Shown: positions 59,435 to 64,000 of the stretch, one piece after another
Layout: each line of letters begins with the position of its first letter
Numbering within the stretch: the stretch's first letter is position 1
Source of the DNA: Calcarisporiella thermophila CBS 279.70
Taxonomy: Eukaryota > Calcarisporiellomycota
Direction: 5' to 3'
Assembly (NCBI RefSeq): GCF_041956535.1
Contig: NW_027192209.1
Coordinates: 198,092 to 262,091, forward strand
Length of the DNA stretch: 64,000 bases
The notes under the pieces: model-generated
The model's input: only the letters and a program-made list of their open reading frames with translations
Told to the model about the DNA's origin: nothing
The model's database searches: none
Translations under genes and position numbers: made by a program

Positions 59435-60027
59435 ATGCTTGTTAATTGAACTCCATCTCACCTCTCTCATTGCTCTAGTCTATCCCTATAATCACCAAAA
59501 TACCGCCCATTGCAACCAAGCTCTTTGAGGCGAAAAAAGAAGAAAAATCTCACGTAAATGATGAATGCGGACTTTCCCCACTAGAGGGGATGACGGTGAG
59601 ATTAACCTCTACATCATCTTGGTTTTTCATTAGGTTTGCCGAGATTGGCCAACGGTTAGGGCGAGACGAAGTCTGGGTCGCTGCTGTCTTTTATGGCCAG
59701 GCCAAGCCTACCCCGCATGATGTGCAGCGCCTTGCCTCCATCCTCGATATGCCCCAGGCCTATATATGGGAGGACTATGGCCGACATTACTTCCCAGATC
59801 GGGGCGGCCTCATTTCGCAACCTCCATCGGATCCACTCCTCTATCGATACCATGAGCTCTTACAGATATATGGCTATCCCATGAAGGCTTGTATCCACGA
59901 AAAGATGGGCGATGGTGTGCCCAGCACCTCCGAAAGTATGGTAAAGGTAGAGCGTGTCGATAATGCAGGTGATATGCGAGTTCGTGTCACGCTCGAGAGT
60001 CGCTGGGTTCCTTACAATGCATGGTGA
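59435..60027 (+). CDS. CYN1: Cyanate hydratase (cyanase), apparent single-base frameshift
   Basis: The main exon 59634-60027 matches cyanase throughout: FAEIGQRLGRDEVWVAAVFY, GQAKPTPHDVQRLA, the catalytic-core block DPLLYRYHELLQIYGYPMKA with conserved Arg and Glu, HEKMGDG with the downstream Ser, and an aromatic-proline end. Upstream, 59479-59553 encodes PPIATKLFEAKKEE, the expected N-terminal part, but in a frame that does not join the main exon. One surplus A in the A-rich run 59533-59547 would explain this. A possible start is the ATG at 59435 with a 38-nt intron (59441-59478). Cyanase converts cyanate and bicarbonate to ammonia and CO2, detoxifying cyanate or scavenging nitrogen. Either a sequencing error or a recent lesion; the catalytic part is intact. 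Confidence 0.85.
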
Positions 60028-60670
60028 GCGAAAACACAGGCCATTCTGACGAAAGACAACACGCTCTACTGATCAAGTAGCGCGATCCCGACCCTATTTA
60101 TCCCTACCCTGCCCAGGCCGCCTTTTTCTTTCTTATGACAATTCTTGTATACTTGCTTTTATTTGACACGGAGTGACGGAACAATTATGTGAACGGTGGA
60201 CGATTTTTTTTTATTATTTCGCTCTTCTCTGTTATACGAGAAAATAAAATAGCGCGGAATTGGATAGGGACATAAAAAGGATATTCATTCTATTGTCGGA
60301 ACGTTCTTTTGGGTTAAACGCCAAATCGACCACCGCTAATTCATGCAATGCTACACTTAATTTATCTCCTGATAAAAGACTTGCATTCATGCGTCCTTGA
60401 TGGGATAGCTTGTGGTGGGTCATGCTATAAGCCCCCACCCCCACCTTCGATCGGCCTTGGCCTTTCAGGTTCGGGGATATAATCCAGAAAACCATGAAGT
60501 GAGCGGTGGCTTTCATATCCATTTCTCTGTCCTGAAGTGGGTTGGCTGTATTATGTTTGGTCCAAACAACGTGTCGACCAAGAGGAATGATCAAATCACT
60601 TTGAGGTTTTTTAAAATATATATATATATGTATTCTGCATCCACATTGTAACAAAAAGTAGAAATATCAT
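60028..60670. other. Convergent 3' flanks, no gene
   Basis: Spacer between the stop codons of cyanase and RPL10. A TA microsatellite lies at about 60619-60630. Overlapping frames on both strands (60232-60654) have no recognisable content. Confidence 0.5.
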
Positions 60671-61534
<864 letters not shown>

Positions 61535-61692
61535 CTAAGTTATTGACAGTTTGGATCAGCATTTGAATTTTTCCCAACACAAAGGCTGCAAATATCTGTA
61601 ATAGCCATCCACGCTCATCCATCCGTCTCCATCTCTAATCCATCCACCCATATCCCTTTATTGCCCAACGTTGTAATCCATCCAACACTCAC
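61535..61692 (-). other. Probable 5'UTR intron of RPL10 with ATCCATCC motifs
   Basis: On the minus strand a donor (TTTAG|GTGAGT at 61692) and an acceptor (AACTTAG at 61536-61535) frame 158 nt ending 12 nt before the ATG. Plus-strand ATCCATCC motifs are at 61617-61624, 61638-61645 and 61676-61683. No transcript evidence was available. Confidence 0.5.
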
Positions 61693-61793
61693 CTAAAGCT
61701 GTTACGTGATGGGAAGAGAGGAAGAACTTCCAAATCTCTGTGGGTCCTTCGAATAAGTGAGGGGATTGGTGGCGCAGCAATTATTGAATGGAA

Positions 61794-61799
61794 ACGCGT
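61794..61799. promoter_or_regulatory. MCB element (ACGCGT) in the RPL10-NSE4 spacer
   Basis: Palindromic ACGCGT about 150 bp upstream of the NSE4 start, next to a T-run. It matches the MluI cell-cycle box bound by MBF in fungi. Use by NSE4 is inferred. Confidence 0.45.
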
Positions 61800-61946
61800 A
61801 TTTTTTTTATTCATAAATTTAGCGGATATTAGATCTCTTCGATCTAGCTCGTGTACCTGAGTCCTATGTGTGTTGAGTTCCCATTTTAGATCTCCATTCC
61901 ATTTTTCGTTTGCGATCTACATCTTTTCTACCATCCCCCGCCTGTA

Positions 61947-63325
61947 ATGGAAAAGGACCACAATCCACGTGATCTCAATCGCACGCAGCATTTGCTTCAG
62001 CTTGCTAACCGTGAAGGCTATGATCCGGATCAGGACCACCAAGAAAAGCGCTGGTTGAGGCGAGAATACCGTGAACTCTACACCCAGACCGAAGGTACTG
62101 AAAATTTTCCCCGAGATAAAATGTTATTACGCAGATGAGAGCTGATAATATATACTCTGTAGATAACAAACACACCATTGTTAATAATTCCGATGGATTG
62201 ATTGATATCCTGGGGCGTGCCAATGAGCTCTATCGGAAGGGTATAAGAAGCTCTTTCATTCCGCTGCTTTTGGATGGGCTGATGCTAATATTGTACATGG
62301 CTGATTGTGTATAGTTAAAAATACGCACGAAGCTGCGCTGGACTCTAAAGTGTTGATGCTCTCCAGCCAGCTTGGTCAGCAGCGTGCTCAAAATATCCTC
62401 TTTGGTTACGGTCTCTTCCAGCCAGAAACATTCGTTGAGAAACTTATTACGACTATGGGTGGACGGCAGGTGCGTGCACAGAGTGCCCATACGCATCAGC
62501 ATATCTGCGATTGGAGGACGATCGGATCCATAGCGACCAAATATGTTCAGCGAGCGCCGGCAATGGACTTCATGTACACATCCATCTTTATATATGTTTA
62601 GACACAGTAGGTGTCAAGGCCATTAACGTATGTGTATATTGAACAGACTGGGTCCTCTCTCCGTCGAACACAAGGATCGAAAAACAAGCCGAACCGTGCG
62701 ACAGGAAAAAAACAAGGCCGATCTTGTTAGACCCGAAGAGGTACTTTCTACCTTCTTTATGGTGGTGGTGGACTCTAACTAACTCATAGGTGTGCTCTTT
62801 TAGCTGAAAGAGGGAGACATTGAGCGCGTGGAGAATGAAACCACTAGAAATGTAATGTACATTGCACAGCTGCTAGAGCAAGTTTGTCCAATCAATTTCT
62901 TCGAATTCATCGTCAATCCCGAGTCCTTTTCTCAGACGATCGAGAATTTATTCTACCTCTCATTTCTAATCCGGGATGCAATGGCCAGTATCGAAGAGGA
63001 AAATGGCCAGCTTATTCTATGTGAGTAGTATGAGCCTTCACCCTTCCGAATTTTTTCTCATTTGCCCCTATGATCCACCCTAGGCCGCGTGGAAAAACCT
63101 ACTGCCGAAGACTACGCATTGGGGTTGGAGAAGAAGCAGTTGATCATGGACTTGGATATGCAGACATGGCGCGTAAGTTAGAAAGGGTTTCGGAGCCTCG
63201 GATGCAACGCTAAATCTTGCCCTAATCCCTTATAGGACATGATCGAGGCCTATAATATCACCAAGCCAGTCATTCCCACACGATCCTCCACTGCAGCTAA
63301 CCTAAGTAGCAAGTGGTATGGATAA
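61947..63325 (+). CDS. NSE4: Nse4, kleisin of the SMC5/6 complex
   Basis: Seven exons join in phase: 61947-62094, 62163-62240, 62315-62573, 62647-62740, 62804-63020, 63084-63172 and 63236-63325, giving 324 residues. The N-terminal helix region is [17 protein letters not shown] with [22 protein letters not shown] after it. The middle has [21 protein letters not shown] and [12 protein letters not shown]. The C-terminal winged-helix domain carries [20 protein letters not shown] with [12 protein letters not shown], the strongest family block. Nse4 bridges the SMC5 and SMC6 heads and is essential for DNA repair and replication-fork stability. The exon 3 frame stays open through a GTGCGTG that could look like a donor; I kept it as coding. 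Confidence 0.93.
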
Positions 63326-63502
63326 TCCTAACGGTGGAAATCATATCCCCCAGCGAGTTGAAACTATTGCACTTTTGTTTGATACGACTTCTGTATATAT
63401 ACTATTTATTGCATTTTTTTTTTTTACAGCATGTGCGAATATAATGTTTATTTTTCATTTTAAGAACAGCAATCTATTAATCCAAAATAAAATAAATACA
63501 AG

Positions 63503-64000
63503 TTAACTTGACGACTTCTCCAGATCCCCATCCTGTTCGAGAACTCTGCGCCGTGTTTCCTCGATGGTGGCATCGCATGCGGCTATATCCTCGTTCACCT
63601 TGCGTAGTCGTGCCTCCAAATGAGCAATGTACTCCTCGTCAGAAATCTTTCGAAGAGGCGACCAGCTCTCTATCTTCAGCTTGCTTCCTTCTTGCTTGCT
63701 CTCGTGCGTCTCATTCCCGCCTGAATGTTCACGGTGGGCGTTTAATATCGCCTCTTGCCGCACATGCCTACCGGTGGTATAGAGAAACTGTACGGCTGTA
63801 CTTAATGCACCAAACAATATAAAGCCGCCAATTCCAGCTCGGGGTCCCTTCTGTAAAGTGCTAAATAGGGCTCCTGTGGTTGCCCCCGCCATCCCGCTAC
63901 TAAACAGGTCATCAGCATCGCGTGTCTGGGAATTTTTGAGGCCAAACTGCGGGTTTTTGATGCGTTGATAGGCCAAAAATGTCTCGCGAATACCTATACA
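63503..64000 (-). CDS. Tim17/Tim22-like membrane protein with coiled-coil tail (5' end outside window)
   Basis: The last exon runs from 63993 to 63503 on the minus strand, preceded by an acceptor (TATAG) at 63994-63995, so the N-terminal exons lie beyond the window. The visible 163 residues have Gly-rich segments typical of the Tim17/22/23 superfamily (SSGMAGATTGALFSTLQKGP, RAGIGGFILFGALSTAVQFL), then a polar linker and a charged helix with heptad spacing (EEYIAHLEARLRKVNEDIAA). Such proteins reside in mitochondrial membranes; the exact member (TIMMDC1-like or another) cannot be fixed from the fragment. It converges on NSE4. Confidence 0.68.
   Translation of the reverse strand, partial: CIGIRETFLAYQRIKNPQFGLKNSQTRDADDLFSSGMAGATTGALFSTLQKGPRAGIGGFILFGALSTAVQFLYTTGRHVRQEAILNAHREHSGGNETHESKQEGSKLKIESWSPLRKISDEEYIAHLEARLRKVNEDIAACDATIEETRRRVLEQDGDLEKSSS

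Noticed and set aside
62470-62499. A possible 30-nt intron in NSE4 exon 3 (GTGCGTG...CATCAG)
   Set aside because: The frame is open through it and 30 nt is below any plausible intron size here; kept as coding.

Overview
This window is nuclear DNA from an intron-rich fungus. Most genes are split by short GT-AG introns (about 50-90 nt), and the gene families are fungal: the Prm10/ThrE transporter, SHO1 with its SH3 domain, an Ish1-type stress protein, an Hsp9/Hsp12-type protein, fungal OPT transporters, and a farnesylated Ydj1-type DnaJ. One gene (54650-56557) encodes SAS-6, the centriolar cartwheel protein. Non-flagellated fungi have lost it, so the best reading is a zoosporic (chytrid- or blastoclad-like) or other early-diverging lineage that still builds centrioles. 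The species cannot be named from the sequence.

Layout. 1-15.8 kb is a dense housekeeping block: a partial Prm10-type transporter, DnaJ/Ydj1, NOP14 divergent from NPL4, MGR2/ROMO1, SHO1, GPN3 and RPS6. 16-34.5 kb is looser. It holds a basic secreted protein, a proline-rich membrane protein with an apparent frameshift, an Ish1-like secretory protein, 6-phosphogluconolactonase, an LRR protein, an Hsp12-like protein behind TATA and STRE elements, a Tyr/Gly/Met-rich miniprotein, KEOPS subunit PCC1 and a coiled-coil protein, separated by 0.6-1.8 kb stretches without genes I can recognise. 34.5-42.1 kb has two tandem OPT transporters and a TMEM69/DUF3429 mitochondrial membrane protein. 42-44.8 kb is AT-rich and gene-poor; it contains diverged repeats and one small cysteine-rich secreted protein. 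44.8-64 kb is dense again: a HINT-type HIT protein, a KHDC4-like KH protein, a LETM1 protein, a poly-Q protein, CDT2 head-to-head with SAS-6, a DeSI-type PPPDE peptidase, cyanase (apparent frameshift), RPL10, NSE4 and a partial Tim17-like protein.

How the parts fit. Several genes belong to shared programmes: ribosome production (NOP14, RPS6, RPL10), proteostasis (DnaJ, NPL4, DeSI), mitochondria (MGR2, LETM1, TMEM69-like, Tim17-like), and replication, centriole and genome stability (CDT2, SAS-6, NSE4). The CDT2/SAS-6 shared promoter carries one SCB-like and one MCB cell-cycle element, and the RPL10-NSE4 spacer also has an MCB. RPS6 and RPL10 both appear to have a roughly 160-nt 5'UTR intron with clustered ATCCATCC motifs. 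Exon junctions were read by hand from splice signals, phase and family knowledge; no alignment or RNA evidence was available.
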